A stretch of 64,000 nucleotides of DNA from Dickeya oryzae (GTDB lineage Bacteria > Pseudomonadota > Gammaproteobacteria > Enterobacterales > Enterobacteriaceae): contig NZ_SULL01000015.1 of the NCBI RefSeq assembly GCF_009372235.1, forward strand, positions 62,001 through 126,000. Reading direction: 5' to 3'. This document shows positions 1 through 8,564 of this stretch, piece by piece. Positions within the stretch are counted from its first letter, which is position 1; each line of letters starts with the position of its first letter. A program made the translations under genes and the position numbers. The notes beneath the pieces were generated by a model, which did no database searches, was not told where the DNA came from, and worked only from the letters and a program-made list of their open reading frames with translations.

Positions 1-50
1 CGTTCCATTGATCTGTCAGAGACCTGCGGTATACAGGAGATTACACAAAA

Positions 51-572
51 TCAGTTGTTTTCCAGCATGCTGATAATCTGGTTGGCAACGACTTTGGCGC
101 TTTGTTCATCGGTGCGAATCGTAACATCGGCGATCTCTTCATACAGCGGATTACGTTCTCTCGCCAATGCCTCCAGCACTTCGCGTGGTGGGGCTTCAAC
201 CTGAAGCAACGGACGTTTTTTATCTCGTTGAGTACGGGCCAACTGTTTTTCAATCGTGGTTTCCAGATACACCACCACGCCACGTGCTGACAGGCGATTG
301 CGAGTTTCGCGTGATTTTACCGAACCACCGCCGGTTGCCAGCACAATGCCCTGCTTTTCCGTCAATTCATTAATGACTTTCTCTTCGCGCTCGCGGAAGC
401 CTTCCTCGCCTTCCACATCAAATACCCAGCCCACATCAGCCCCGGTACGACGCTCAATTTCTTGATCGGAGTCGAAGAATTCCATATTGAGCTGCTGAGC
501 TAACTGACGGCCAATAGTGCTTTTGCCGGCACCCATAGGCCCAACCAGAAAGATATTGCGTTTCTCTGCCAT
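51..572 (-). CDS. aroK: Shikimate kinase I
   Basis: Phosphorylates shikimate with ATP, the fifth step of the common aromatic (chorismate) pathway, in the cytosol. The chosen start gives 173 residues beginning [11 protein letters not shown], the usual AroK length. An upstream in-frame ATG at 620 would add 16 residues with no family counterpart. Near the N-terminus is the P-loop GPMGAGKST, followed by the [11 protein letters not shown] shikimate-binding region and the GGGSV glycine-rich motif. In enterobacteria aroK is followed by aroB, which would lie just beyond the left edge on the same strand; only the first 50 bases of that gap are in the window. Family assignment is secure. Confidence 0.96.
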   Translation of the reverse strand: MAEKRNIFLVGPMGAGKSTIGRQLAQQLNMEFFDSDQEIERRTGADVGWVFDVEGEEGFREREEKVINELTEKQGIVLATGGGSVKSRETRNRLSARGVVVYLETTIEKQLARTQRDKKRPLLQVEAPPREVLEALARERNPLYEEIADVTIRTDEQSAKVVANQIISMLENN

Positions 573-909
573 TTTTTTGGTATTACTAAGAAATTCGTTA
601 ATGATAACCCGCCCCGCCATGTAACCTGCGGCGGAACCTAAACTGAAACCTCATGAGCGATAGTGCGAGAATCAGACAAAAAATTATCTCAATACTCAGG
701 GTGGTTTGGCAACCGAATAAAACGCCACACAAACCAGGTCGTCATAAACCGTGCGTTTTATCTACACTGCTGATGTAACACCACTTCCGTGCTCAAGCCG
801 CTATCCTTGTATGCTAAAACGACGGTATCGTCAAACAATGAAGGACACTATTTCACAAAGCGAGTGTATAAAGCAGGCTGACACATCGCACCCCACCGTT
901 TTGAGATAA
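573..909. other. Intergenic region aroK-hofQ
   Basis: A gap of 337 bases between the aroK start and the hofQ stop, both genes leftward. It should hold the aroK promoter and leader. I see no convincing ORF, strong hairpin or recognisable operator in it. Confidence 0.5.
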
Positions 910-2211
910 TCAGGCTGCTGGTGCGCGTTTAGCCGCCTGAATCAGTGTAGGCGTGATAAAGATGACCAGCTCGCGGCGCGTATGCTGCTGACTTGTGGCG
1001 CGAAACCACTGACCAATGCCCGGTAACGACCCCAAGCCCGGCACCTGACGCTCCCCTTGATTTTTTTGTTGTTGGAAAATCCCACCCAGCACAATGGTTT
1101 CGCCATCCTGCACGGTGACCTGAGTCTGGATCTCCTGTTTATCGATCGCCAGGATTTCGCCCCCTTCCCCCTGCTTGATAGCCCGTCCCGGCATATTCTG
1201 GCTAATTAGCAGGTTGAGCGTAATCTGCCCACCATGCAGAATCCTGGGGGTGACTTCCATGCCCAACACCGCTTCCTTGAACTCGATCGATGTCGAACCG
1301 CTGGCACCGCTGGATACCTGATACGGGATTTCCGTGCCTTGCTTGATGCTGGCTGTTTGTTGATGCGCAGTAAACAGGCGCGGACTGGCGATAATCTCCA
1401 CCTCGTTTTCCTGCTCCAGCGCCATTAGTTCCAGGTCAAGCAATCGTCCATTGAGCTTTGCCAGATGAAACCCGGCGTTAACAGCGGGCGATTCAACCGG
1501 GAGGCTAACCGTGAAGTTATTCATCTGCATCGCCTGCCCTGCAATGGAAGCGTCCCCCAGCCCCCAGTTAACGCCCAACGCTTTCAAATGCTCGCTGCTG
1601 ATGGTGACGATGTGCGCTGCCAGTTGCACCTGCGACAATGGCTTATCCAACGCGTCAATCCAGGGCCGAATTTGTTCCAGCGCGGAAGCGACATCCCGAA
1701 TCAGCAGCGTGTTGGTGCGTTTATCGACGGTGACGTTACCGCGTTCTGTCAGCAACGTACCGCGCTGGCTTTGCAGATTCGCCACCACCTCAGTCGCTTC
1801 CGCGTACTGCAAGGTGACGGACAGATTTTGCAACGGCAGTTGCAAACGCTGCTTAGCCGCTTGTTCCTCCTGTTTCTGCTGGCGGTCTTTCACATAGGTA
1901 TCGGGGTAAACCATCATGACGCTATTTTGCTGTTCAACCGTCAATTGCCCCATTCGCAGAATAATATCCAGCGCCTGCTGCCAGGGAACCTGCTGTAAAT
2001 TCAGGCTAATGTTACCGGCTACCCCCGGTGCCACCACCAGATTAAGTTGCTGGTGGTCTGCCAGCGCCTGCAAAACTCGCTGCACGGGCACATCGTCAAA
2101 GACCAGTGAAACCGGCTCACCACTACCTGCTTTGGCCAGCATGCTGCCGCATAACATCATCAACCAGCCGTACCGGTAAAACCGTCTACCGGGAAAACAT
2201 CCTGTCTTCAT
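910..2211 (-). CDS. hofQ: Secretin-like DNA uptake porin HofQ
   Basis: Outer-membrane secretin of the PilQ/HofQ family, thought to let DNA cross the outer membrane for use as a nutrient. The 433 residues show an N-terminal hydrophobic signal stretch, an N-terminal secretin/TonB short domain (VPVQRVLQALADHQQLNLVV), an N1-type domain (TNTLLIRDV) and the C-terminal secretin barrel with VPGLGSLPGIG and the ending ELVIFITPTLI. It is the last gene of a tightly packed leftward operon hofM-N-O-P-Q, 3 bases after hofP. In E. coli the orthologous cluster is part of the Sxy/CRP competence regulon; I did not find a clean CRP-S site here. No pilin gene is in the window. Confidence 0.93.
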   Translation of the reverse strand: MKTGCFPGRRFYRYGWLMMLCGSMLAKAGSGEPVSLVFDDVPVQRVLQALADHQQLNLVVAPGVAGNISLNLQQVPWQQALDIILRMGQLTVEQQNSVMMVYPDTYVKDRQQKQEEQAAKQRLQLPLQNLSVTLQYAEATEVVANLQSQRGTLLTERGNVTVDKRTNTLLIRDVASALEQIRPWIDALDKPLSQVQLAAHIVTISSEHLKALGVNWGLGDASIAGQAMQMNNFTVSLPVESPAVNAGFHLAKLNGRLLDLELMALEQENEVEIIASPRLFTAHQQTASIKQGTEIPYQVSSGASGSTSIEFKEAVLGMEVTPRILHGGQITLNLLISQNMPGRAIKQGEGGEILAIDKQEIQTQVTVQDGETIVLGGIFQQQKNQGERQVPGLGSLPGIGQWFRATSQQHTRRELVIFITPTLIQAAKRAPAA

Positions 2212-2214
2212 CCT

Positions 2215-2616
2215 TCATTCCTTGTTGTGATGAAAAGGCGGCCCAAGGCGTATTTCCGCCACTCCACAGATCACTTTCCCACCCGTTTGACGCAACGTTG
2301 CACCGCCACGGTCAAGCTGGGTAATCTGCCAGTCACCGGGGGGAATAACATCGCCATCACGAACACGTAGCCAGCCGATTTGCGGCTGCACCAGCCAGGC
2401 AATCCACCGCGACGATGACCCCACCATTCCTTTGAGTTGCCATTTCTGCTGATCCTGCCCGCTATTACACGACATCTCCGACAGGGGCTGGAACGGGTCG
2501 CGCATAGCGGATTCGCGTATTACTGAATCACGTATTACTGAATCACATAGCGCCGCTGTACTCACCAAGCCAAGCAGCCCTCCGACAAACAGTGCACAAC
2601 CTTGCCAGTAATTCAT
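2215..2616 (-). CDS. hofP: DNA utilization protein HofP
   Basis: Small PilP-like component (133 residues) of the Hof DNA-utilisation apparatus, probably a periplasmic partner of the HofQ secretin. The N-terminus is a hydrophobic signal/anchor (about residues 4-24). The chain MRDPFQPLS is typical of PilP/HofP proteins just after the membrane segment. Directly after the signal are two exact and one degenerate five-residue repeats (SVIRD/SVIRE/SAMRD), from a 15-bp DNA duplication. It overlaps the end of hofO by 4 bases. The assignment rests on position in the hof operon plus the DPF motif; sequence conservation in this family is low. Confidence 0.8.
   Translation of the reverse strand: MNYWQGCALFVGGLLGLVSTAALCDSVIRDSVIRESAMRDPFQPLSEMSCNSGQDQQKWQLKGMVGSSSRWIAWLVQPQIGWLRVRDGDVIPPGDWQITQLDRGGATLRQTGGKVICGVAEIRLGPPFHHNKE
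2501..2545. repeat. 15-bp tandem repeat inside hofP
   Basis: Two exact copies of a 15-bp unit (CGTATTACTGAATCA at 2516-2530 and 2531-2545) follow a degenerate third unit at 2501-2515. The period keeps the reading frame, so copy-number changes would only lengthen or shorten the linker behind the HofP signal segment. Confidence 0.85.
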
Positions 2617-3173
2617 TGCCCCACCTTCACTGATGGCGCTTGCGGCAACGAGAGTCGCAGTTCGGTACGCAGCCCAACAGACGCCTTTCGGATAGTAATG
2701 TGGTCGATGCGCAGCACCACTGGCAGCGATTGAAAACGCGACAGGAAATTCAGGGTCGCACCGTACTGCGCACTAAAAACCAGTAACCAGGCAGACGGCT
2801 CACCATTCGCGCTCTGCGCCGGTAATGGATGCCAGCTTTCAAGTTGAACACTACTATCACGTAGTAGCTCATCCAGTAACGACGCGATGCGATTTACCGA
2901 CCTGTCTTCAGCCAGAGAAGGCTGCTCAGCAAGCCAGCGTTGTAAGACGTGTAACGCCGGTAACGCGGCCATTTTCTCTCGCCACTGTCTGATGACCTGT
3001 TCACTGTCACGGACTTGCTGTTCGAGTTGCGCTAATTGCCGTTGTTGCGTCTGCATCCATATTCCACCGATGACCACCGTCGCCAACATGACCAGCATTG
3101 GCGGTGCCAGCAGCCACAACCATAGCGGCGCGGTCAGCCAATGTGCGACCCGGAGATAAAACCAGTGCATCAT
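2613..3173 (-). CDS. hofO: DNA utilization protein HofO
   Basis: PilO-like inner-membrane protein (186 residues) of the DNA-utilisation apparatus. It has one N-terminal membrane segment (about residues 15-40), followed by a coiled-coil-like stretch rich in Gln and Arg (TQQRQLAQLEQQVRDSE) and a periplasmic alpha/beta domain, as in PilO. It overlaps hofN and hofP by 4 bases on each side, which indicates translational coupling in the hofMNOPQ operon. The name follows operon position and architecture; direct similarity in this family is weak. Confidence 0.8.
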   Translation of the reverse strand: MMHWFYLRVAHWLTAPLWLWLLAPPMLVMLATVVIGGIWMQTQQRQLAQLEQQVRDSEQVIRQWREKMAALPALHVLQRWLAEQPSLAEDRSVNRIASLLDELLRDSSVQLESWHPLPAQSANGEPSAWLLVFSAQYGATLNFLSRFQSLPVVLRIDHITIRKASVGLRTELRLSLPQAPSVKVGQ

Positions 3174-3730
3174 CCTTTCGCTCCCACGCCGTCTACAGCC
3201 TGCCAGTGCAGACGTAACGAAAAACTCAGCCGGGCGCTATTCTTAGGATCGCGATCGGCCTGTTGCACGCTGGCGTGGGCTATTTGTGGTAACGCCGACA
3301 TCGCCTTCGCCAACGTGACGATAGCCGAATAGTGATTACTCACTCCGGACAGTGATAAGCGCACACCGTTGTCGCCAATTTCTGTCAGCCAGAGTGCGTC
3401 GGGCATCAGGGTCGGTAGTTGGGCCAGTAAGGTCTGATAACGCTGGTTCTGTCGCTGGCTCTGCTCTTGTGCCGCCAGTTGTACCAATTGGGCTTCACGT
3501 CGCTGCCAGGCAGCGAACGTCTGATGGTAGCGCTGCGCATAGCTCGCCTGTTGCGACTGCGCCAGTCCAACCTGCAACTGCCACCACACCCGTTGTTGAC
3601 GGTAGTTCACGCAGGTGATAACTGCCGCATAACCGACAGCCACCATGACGATACTGGTCAGCAACAGGCTTAACCGTATACGCCGGTGCAACAGGCGAGG
3701 TCGCCATGCCAGAAGATTCACCGTCAGCAT
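3170..3730 (-). CDS. hofN: DNA utilization protein HofN
   Basis: PilN-like inner-membrane protein of the DNA-utilisation apparatus, 186 residues from the start chosen here (MLTVNLLAWR). A longer open frame begins upstream at 3922, but its first 64 residues lie within hofM in another frame and look non-coding, being Cys-rich and atypical. The typical PilN opening (VNLLAWR), a single membrane helix (about residues 20-42) and a Gln-rich coiled coil support the short start. It overlaps the end of hofM by 7 bases and hofO by 4. Confidence 0.85.
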   Translation of the reverse strand: MLTVNLLAWRPRLLHRRIRLSLLLTSIVMVAVGYAAVITCVNYRQQRVWWQLQVGLAQSQQASYAQRYHQTFAAWQRREAQLVQLAAQEQSQRQNQRYQTLLAQLPTLMPDALWLTEIGDNGVRLSLSGVSNHYSAIVTLAKAMSALPQIAHASVQQADRDPKNSARLSFSLRLHWQAVDGVGAKG

Positions 3731-4602
3731 GGTGAATCCTCCGGGCGAATCGCCAACCCACCCGCAATAGCAAAAGCGGCCGGAAACCCCGGTAATGGCG
3801 GTTGTTGTTGAGCAAATGCGGTCAGAGGCGACCAGGAAATCAGCCCGGCAGACGTTTGCTGCAGCGTCACAGGAACAGATGCACTGAGGTAGGCAGCAGG
3901 CGGGATCTCTTTTTGATAGCAAGTGCTCACGTACTTTAATAGTTCGTGCTCGGCTCCTGTACCCGTCGGGTCGTCTGCTATCTCATCCGGATGAAACGTA
4001 CCGAATGCCAAAGGCGCGTCCAGCGGTGACACCCACAGCCAGTGATCATCAAACCGGTGCAACAGCAGACGATCGCCAGCCAACCCGGCCCGTGCCGCCA
4101 TACACCGCAATGCGCAAGGGGTAATATCCACCACATCGGGTTGCAGGCCGGCATCACGCAGGCAATGCAGCCAGACATCCAGCTCCGTCTGACGCGCCGC
4201 GGTAACCAGCAACTTATTGGGGGTCTGCGGATCAGGACGATAATCCAGCGCCAGATCGTCGCCACTCACCGGCAGCACTTTGGCCGCCATTTTACGAATA
4301 TATTCGCCACGTTGCGGTTCACGCAGACGATAGTCTGGCATCGGCAGCCGTTGTTGCAGTACACGCGGGGCGGGGAACCCCAACCGTAGTGAAACAAATC
4401 GTGGCAATTCATGCCGCCATTGACGAAGAACCGTACAAAGTGCAGCGGGATGATGTAGACTACCGCCGCGTAATATGTCGTCTGGTAACGGCAATTGCCA
4501 CCAATGGCGTAATTGCCAGCTATGTCGGCGACGTTGTACGGCCAGAGCGCGCATTACGCCGTTCTGAATGTCCAACCCAACCTGCCAGATGGGATAAGCC
4601 AT
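3724..4602 (-). CDS. hofM: Pilus assembly-type protein HofM
   Basis: PilM-like, actin-fold cytoplasmic protein (292 residues) that would anchor the HofN/HofO complex at the membrane. It starts MAYPIWQVGLDIQNGVMRAL, resembling the opening of HofM/PilM proteins where a G-(I/L)-D-I phosphate-loop-like motif follows. It is the first gene of the leftward hof operon and is divergent from mrcA across about 256 bases, the same arrangement as in E. coli. It is somewhat longer than the E. coli protein, which has about 260 residues. Confidence 0.87.
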   Translation of the reverse strand: MAYPIWQVGLDIQNGVMRALAVQRRRHSWQLRHWWQLPLPDDILRGGSLHHPAALCTVLRQWRHELPRFVSLRLGFPAPRVLQQRLPMPDYRLREPQRGEYIRKMAAKVLPVSGDDLALDYRPDPQTPNKLLVTAARQTELDVWLHCLRDAGLQPDVVDITPCALRCMAARAGLAGDRLLLHRFDDHWLWVSPLDAPLAFGTFHPDEIADDPTGTGAEHELLKYVSTCYQKEIPPAAYLSASVPVTLQQTSAGLISWSPLTAFAQQQPPLPGFPAAFAIAGGLAIRPEDSPC

Positions 4603-4800
4603 GAATGTTCGATCTCCTTATCGTTTCATACAGAACAGATACCCGATGGACATCGCGGTGCAGGTAAGGCGGTCATAGAGTCATACCCGGTTTACGGCGC
4701 CCCGCAAGGGAAGAGGACCATAAAAAAGCCGGGTACAGCGGGTCGCCATGCGCCTGTAACCTGAAAGACGACGGGTATATCCACCTTGCTGGCTTCCCTT

Positions 4801-4806
4801 TATACT
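4801..4806 (+). promoter_or_regulatory. Possible -10 box of mrcA
   Basis: TATACT, a good sigma-70 -10 hexamer, lies 53 bases before the mrcA start codon in the hofM-mrcA divergent region. No good -35 hexamer stands at the right distance, so this is only a suggestion. Confidence 0.35.
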
Positions 4807-4858
4807 AGCGCCCGTCTGTTTATAAACTATTCAATTGCTACTGAATGGAAAATCTCCG

Positions 4859-7417
4859 GTGAAGTTCGTAAAGTATCTATTCATCCTTGCAGTGAGTTGC
4901 ATTCTGCTGGGAGTCGCTTCGCTCTATGGCCTCTATCGCTATATCGAGCCACAGTTACCCGATGTCGCTACGCTGAAAGACGTCCGCCTGCAAACGCCGA
5001 TGCAGGTTTACAGTGCTGACGGCGAGTTGATCGCCCAGTTTGGCGAGAAGCGTCGTATCCCGCTGAAGCTGGACCAGATCCCGCCGATGCTGGTTAACGC
5101 GTTTATCGCCACGGAAGACAGCCGCTTCTTTGAACACCACGGTGTTGACCCACAGGGGATCGTCCGCGCGGCGGTCATTGCCCTGACATCAGGTCATGCA
5201 TCGCAGGGGGCCAGTACCATCACCCAGCAGCTGGCGCGTAATTTCTTCCTGAGTCCTGAGCGCACGCTGTTGCGTAAGATTAAGGAAGTGTTTCTGGCTA
5301 TCCGCATCGAACAAACACTGACCAAAGACGAAATCCTGGAACTGTATCTGAACAAGATCTACCTGGGGTACCGTGCTTACGGCGTGGGTGCCGCCGCTCA
5401 GGTCTATTTCGGACAACCGGTCGACCAGTTGACGCTGGCGCAAATGGCAATGATTGCCGGCCTGCCGAAAGCACCGTCCACCTTTAACCCGCTTTACTCT
5501 TACGATCGCGCCGTGGCGCGCCGTAACGTGGTGCTGTCGCGCATGCTGGACGAGAACTACATTACGCGGGCGCAGTACGATCAGGCCCGTAACGAAAAGC
5601 TGGTGGCGGACTATCACGCACCGGAAATCGCCTTCTCCGCCCCTTATCTGGCTGAAATGGTTCGCCAGGAAATGGTGAAACGCTATGGTGAAGATGCGTA
5701 TAGCGATGGTTATCAGGTCTACACCACTATCACCCGCAAACTGCAGTTAGCAGCGGAAGACGCGGTACACAACAATGTCATCGCCTATGATATGCGCCAC
5801 GGCTACCGCGGCCCGGACCAGGTGCTTTGGAAAGTCGGCACCCCAGCGTTGACGCAGGACAAGATTGTCGAGGCATTGAAAAAACTACCGGTTTACGGGC
5901 CGTTGTTCCCGGCGGTTGTTACCGATGCCAGCGCCGATAAAGCCCACGCCGTGATGGCTAACGGCGATAAGATAGAACTGCCAATGCTGGGGGTACGCTG
6001 GGCGCGCGCCTATCGTTCAGATGACCAGCAAGGCCCCACGCCAAAACGCGTCACCGATGTGCTGGCTGCCGGTCAACAAATTTGGGTACGCAAAGTCGAC
6101 AACGACTGGTGGCTGGCTCAGGTCCCTGACGTCAACTCGGCGCTGGTATCCCTCAATCCGCAAAACGGCGCGATACTGGCGCTGGTTGGCGGGTTCGATT
6201 TCAATCAGAGCAAGTTCAACCGTGCTACGCAGGCGCTGCGGCAGGTAGGGTCAAATATCAAGCCATTCCTGTACACCGCCGCGATGGATAAAGGTCTGAC
6301 GCTCGCGACTATCCTCAACGATGCCCCGATTACACGCTGGGACCCCGGTGCCGGTTCCGACTGGAGCCCGAAAAACTCACCGCCGGTGTACGACGGCCCA
6401 ATCCGTTTACGTCAGGGTCTGGGGCAGTCGAAAAACGTGGTGATGGTGCGGGCAATGCGTGCAATGGGTGTGGATTACGCCGCTAATTATCTGGAACGCT
6501 TCGGCTTCCCGGAACAGAACATCGTACATACAGAATCACTGGCATTGGGTGCAGCATCGTTTACGCCGTTGCAGGTGGTGCGTGGTTACTCGGTAATGGC
6601 TAACGGCGGCTATCTGGTCGACCCTTACTTCATCACCAAAATCGACAATGCCGCCGGTAACACCGTTTTCAGTGCTACACCGAAAATCGTGTGCGATACC
6701 TGCAATCTGCCCGTCATTTACGGCGATACCCAACGTTCCGCCGTCTTGTCGGATGACAGCATGGAAAACGTGGCGACATCGCAGGAAAATCCGGTGCAGG
6801 CTGCCCCGCAGGTTGACCCGATTACACCGTCGGAAGTCGCTAAACAGGCCGCCGCTCAACCGTACGCCCCGCATGTTATCAGCACGCCATTGGCCTTCCT
6901 GATCAAAGATGCACTTAACAGTAACGTGTTTGGCGAACCGGGCTGGATGGGTACCGGCTGGCGCGCGGGTAAAGTACTGCAACGCCATGATATTGGTGGT
7001 AAAACTGGTACTACCAACAACTCGAAAGACGCCTGGTTCTCCGGTTATGGCGCGAATATTGTTGCTTCGGTGTGGATTGGTTTTGACGATCACCGCCGTG
7101 ACCTTGGCCGTACGTCAGCATCCGGTGTCATTCGCGACCAGATTTCCGGTTATGAAGGCGGAGCGAAAAGTGCTGAACCTGCCTGGGATGACTATATGAA
7201 GGTGGCGCTGGCAGGCGTACCAGAACAACCGAAGACACCGCCACAGGGTGTCGTGACAGTTACTATCGATCGCAGCACCGGCAAACTGTCGGATGGCGGC
7301 GGGAATAGTCGTCAGGAGTATTTCATCGACGGTACGCAACCCACCGAGCGGGCAGTACATGACGCCGGTACCACGCTGTACAACACCAGTAGCGGTCAGG
7401 CAGAAGAGTTATTCTGA
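4859..7417 (+). CDS. mrcA: Penicillin-binding protein 1A
   Basis: Bifunctional class A PBP (852 residues) that polymerises and cross-links peptidoglycan at the inner membrane. A GTG start at 4859 (V/M-KFVKYLFILAV) matches the E. coli N-terminus; an in-frame TTG at 4835 would add eight unconserved residues. In order: a cytoplasmic tip and membrane anchor (residues about 5-27), the GT51 transglycosylase domain with EDSRFFEHHG (catalytic Glu) and GASTITQQLARN, an OB-like insert, and the transpeptidase domain with SNIK (SxxK, nucleophile Ser), QSKN (SxN) and KTGTTNN (KTG). It is monocistronic, with a strong terminator 60 bases downstream. Confidence 0.97.
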   Translation: MKFVKYLFILAVSCILLGVASLYGLYRYIEPQLPDVATLKDVRLQTPMQVYSADGELIAQFGEKRRIPLKLDQIPPMLVNAFIATEDSRFFEHHGVDPQGIVRAAVIALTSGHASQGASTITQQLARNFFLSPERTLLRKIKEVFLAIRIEQTLTKDEILELYLNKIYLGYRAYGVGAAAQVYFGQPVDQLTLAQMAMIAGLPKAPSTFNPLYSYDRAVARRNVVLSRMLDENYITRAQYDQARNEKLVADYHAPEIAFSAPYLAEMVRQEMVKRYGEDAYSDGYQVYTTITRKLQLAAEDAVHNNVIAYDMRHGYRGPDQVLWKVGTPALTQDKIVEALKKLPVYGPLFPAVVTDASADKAHAVMANGDKIELPMLGVRWARAYRSDDQQGPTPKRVTDVLAAGQQIWVRKVDNDWWLAQVPDVNSALVSLNPQNGAILALVGGFDFNQSKFNRATQALRQVGSNIKPFLYTAAMDKGLTLATILNDAPITRWDPGAGSDWSPKNSPPVYDGPIRLRQGLGQSKNVVMVRAMRAMGVDYAANYLERFGFPEQNIVHTESLALGAASFTPLQVVRGYSVMANGGYLVDPYFITKIDNAAGNTVFSATPKIVCDTCNLPVIYGDTQRSAVLSDDSMENVATSQENPVQAAPQVDPITPSEVAKQAAAQPYAPHVISTPLAFLIKDALNSNVFGEPGWMGTGWRAGKVLQRHDIGGKTGTTNNSKDAWFSGYGANIVASVWIGFDDHRRDLGRTSASGVIRDQISGYEGGAKSAEPAWDDYMKVALAGVPEQPKTPPQGVVTVTIDRSTGKLSDGGGNSRQEYFIDGTQPTERAVHDAGTTLYNTSSGQAEELF

Positions 7418-7476
7418 TGCGAACATGCGGTGCAGCACTGATTGGGGCTGCACCACGACTGCGATAACAACGCAGC

Positions 7477-7503
7477 AAAAAGGCGCGATATTCGCGCCTT
7501 TTT
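7477..7503. terminator. Bidirectional terminator mrcA/nudE
   Basis: A 12-bp perfect stem (AAAAAGGCGCGA paired with TCGCGCCTTTTT) with a TAT loop lies between the convergent genes mrcA and nudE. A- and T-runs on both sides let it work for either strand. Confidence 0.9.
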
Positions 7504-7573
7504 CTTTATCTGGATCGACTGCTTTATCTGGGCTGTGATAAAGCGATTGTTTTGACAAGTCGTGTTTTGATCA

Positions 7574-8143
7574 TTAGCCCTGCTGCGCTAAAAACTGTTG
7601 TGCTAAGAACTGTTGCGCTAAGAACAACGCACTCACATTACGCGCCTCACGAAAATCCGGCTCCTTCAGTAGCGACATCATGTCTGCCTGCGGCCAGCGC
7701 ACCAACTGCAATGGTTCTGGCTCGTCGCCTTGTAAGTGTTTCGGATAGAGACCACTCGCCACCACAATATTCATGCTACTGGAAAAATACGACGGTGCCA
7801 TCGTCAGGGTGGATAACAACTCAAACCGTTCCGCGCCAAACCCGACCTCTTCCATCAGTTCACGGTTAGCCGCTTCAAACACGGTCTCGCCCGAATCAAT
7901 CAGCCCTTTGGGGAACCCCAATTCATACTGCTCAATCCCCACCGCATATTCACGAATCAGCAACAGTTCATCGCCGATGACCGGCACTATCATCACCGCT
8001 TCACGGCCTGACGGACGCATACGTTCATAGATGCGGCGCTCACCGTTGCTAAACTCCAGATCAACGGCCTCCACATTGAACAAATGTGAACGTGCTACGG
8101 TCTCAACCTTGAGGATTTTAGGTTTTTGCAGGTTATTATCCAT
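7574..8143 (-). CDS. nudE: ADP compounds hydrolase NudE
   Basis: Nudix hydrolase (189 residues) that cleaves ADP-ribose, Ap3A, NADH and related ADP compounds. The Nudix box is complete: G-LIDSGETVFEAANRELMEEVG, with the REXXEE core. The fold before it and the ARNVSALFLA segment after it match enterobacterial NudE. The last residues differ from the family: FLAQQ occurs three times in a row (LFLAQQ FLAQQ FLAQQ G), produced by a 15-bp DNA repeat that has replaced the usual C-terminus. It is convergent with mrcA and divergent from igaA, as in E. coli. Confidence 0.95.
   Translation of the reverse strand: MDNNLQKPKILKVETVARSHLFNVEAVDLEFSNGERRIYERMRPSGREAVMIVPVIGDELLLIREYAVGIEQYELGFPKGLIDSGETVFEAANRELMEEVGFGAERFELLSTLTMAPSYFSSSMNIVVASGLYPKHLQGDEPEPLQLVRWPQADMMSLLKEPDFREARNVSALFLAQQFLAQQFLAQQG
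7584..7628. repeat. 15-bp tandem repeat at the nudE 3' end
   Basis: Three 15-bp units (7584-7598, 7599-7613, 7614-7628) differ by only a few bases. They are in frame and encode FLAQQ repeated at the NudE C-terminus. This is a candidate slippage locus. Confidence 0.85.
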
Positions 8144-8564
8144 CGTGGCCTCGATGAGGAAACCGCAACCGGCTTTCCCCGTTCAGGCCAGTGTCGGCAC
8201 GGAACACAAACTGGTAGAGCCGCGATTTCCTGCAGAATATTCAGTAAGTCATATTGTGCGTTAACATTAACAGTCGCTGCAACTCCATCATGGTGAATTT
8301 ACATATTCGCAACAATATTTACACATTAATTTTTTTTATACAAGAACGACCGTATGAAGATGTCTCTCCACCCTAACCCCACCAGAAAAAATTCAGATTT
8401 TCCTCATTTTCGCGCCCACATTCGCTTGCTACCATGCACTGTTAAACAAGTAATAGTTGGTTAATTCAGTTATTAACTGTACGACGTGGGTTAACATCGT
8501 TCGTGTAGTTTTGTTACTATCCGGGAATAACAGGGGGAACCTTACGCTGTTGGCTGGAGATAAT
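8144..8564. other. Intergenic region nudE-igaA
   Basis: A 421-base divergent region. It is AT-rich around 8300-8350 and again before igaA, so it likely holds both promoters. I see no ORF, terminator or recognisable operator in it. Confidence 0.5.

Noticed and set aside
1465-1998. Open frame of 177 codons opposite hofQ
   Set aside because: It is the antisense shadow of hofQ, is rich in His/Arg/Gln, and has no ribosome-binding site.
3731-3922. Extension of hofN upstream by 64 codons
   Set aside because: The stretch lies inside hofM, is Cys-rich and atypical, and the internal ATG gives the normal PilN-type start.
4603-4858. CRP-S (Sxy-dependent) site for the hof operon
   Set aside because: I searched by eye for TGCGA-N6-TCGCA and found no acceptable match, so none is claimed.
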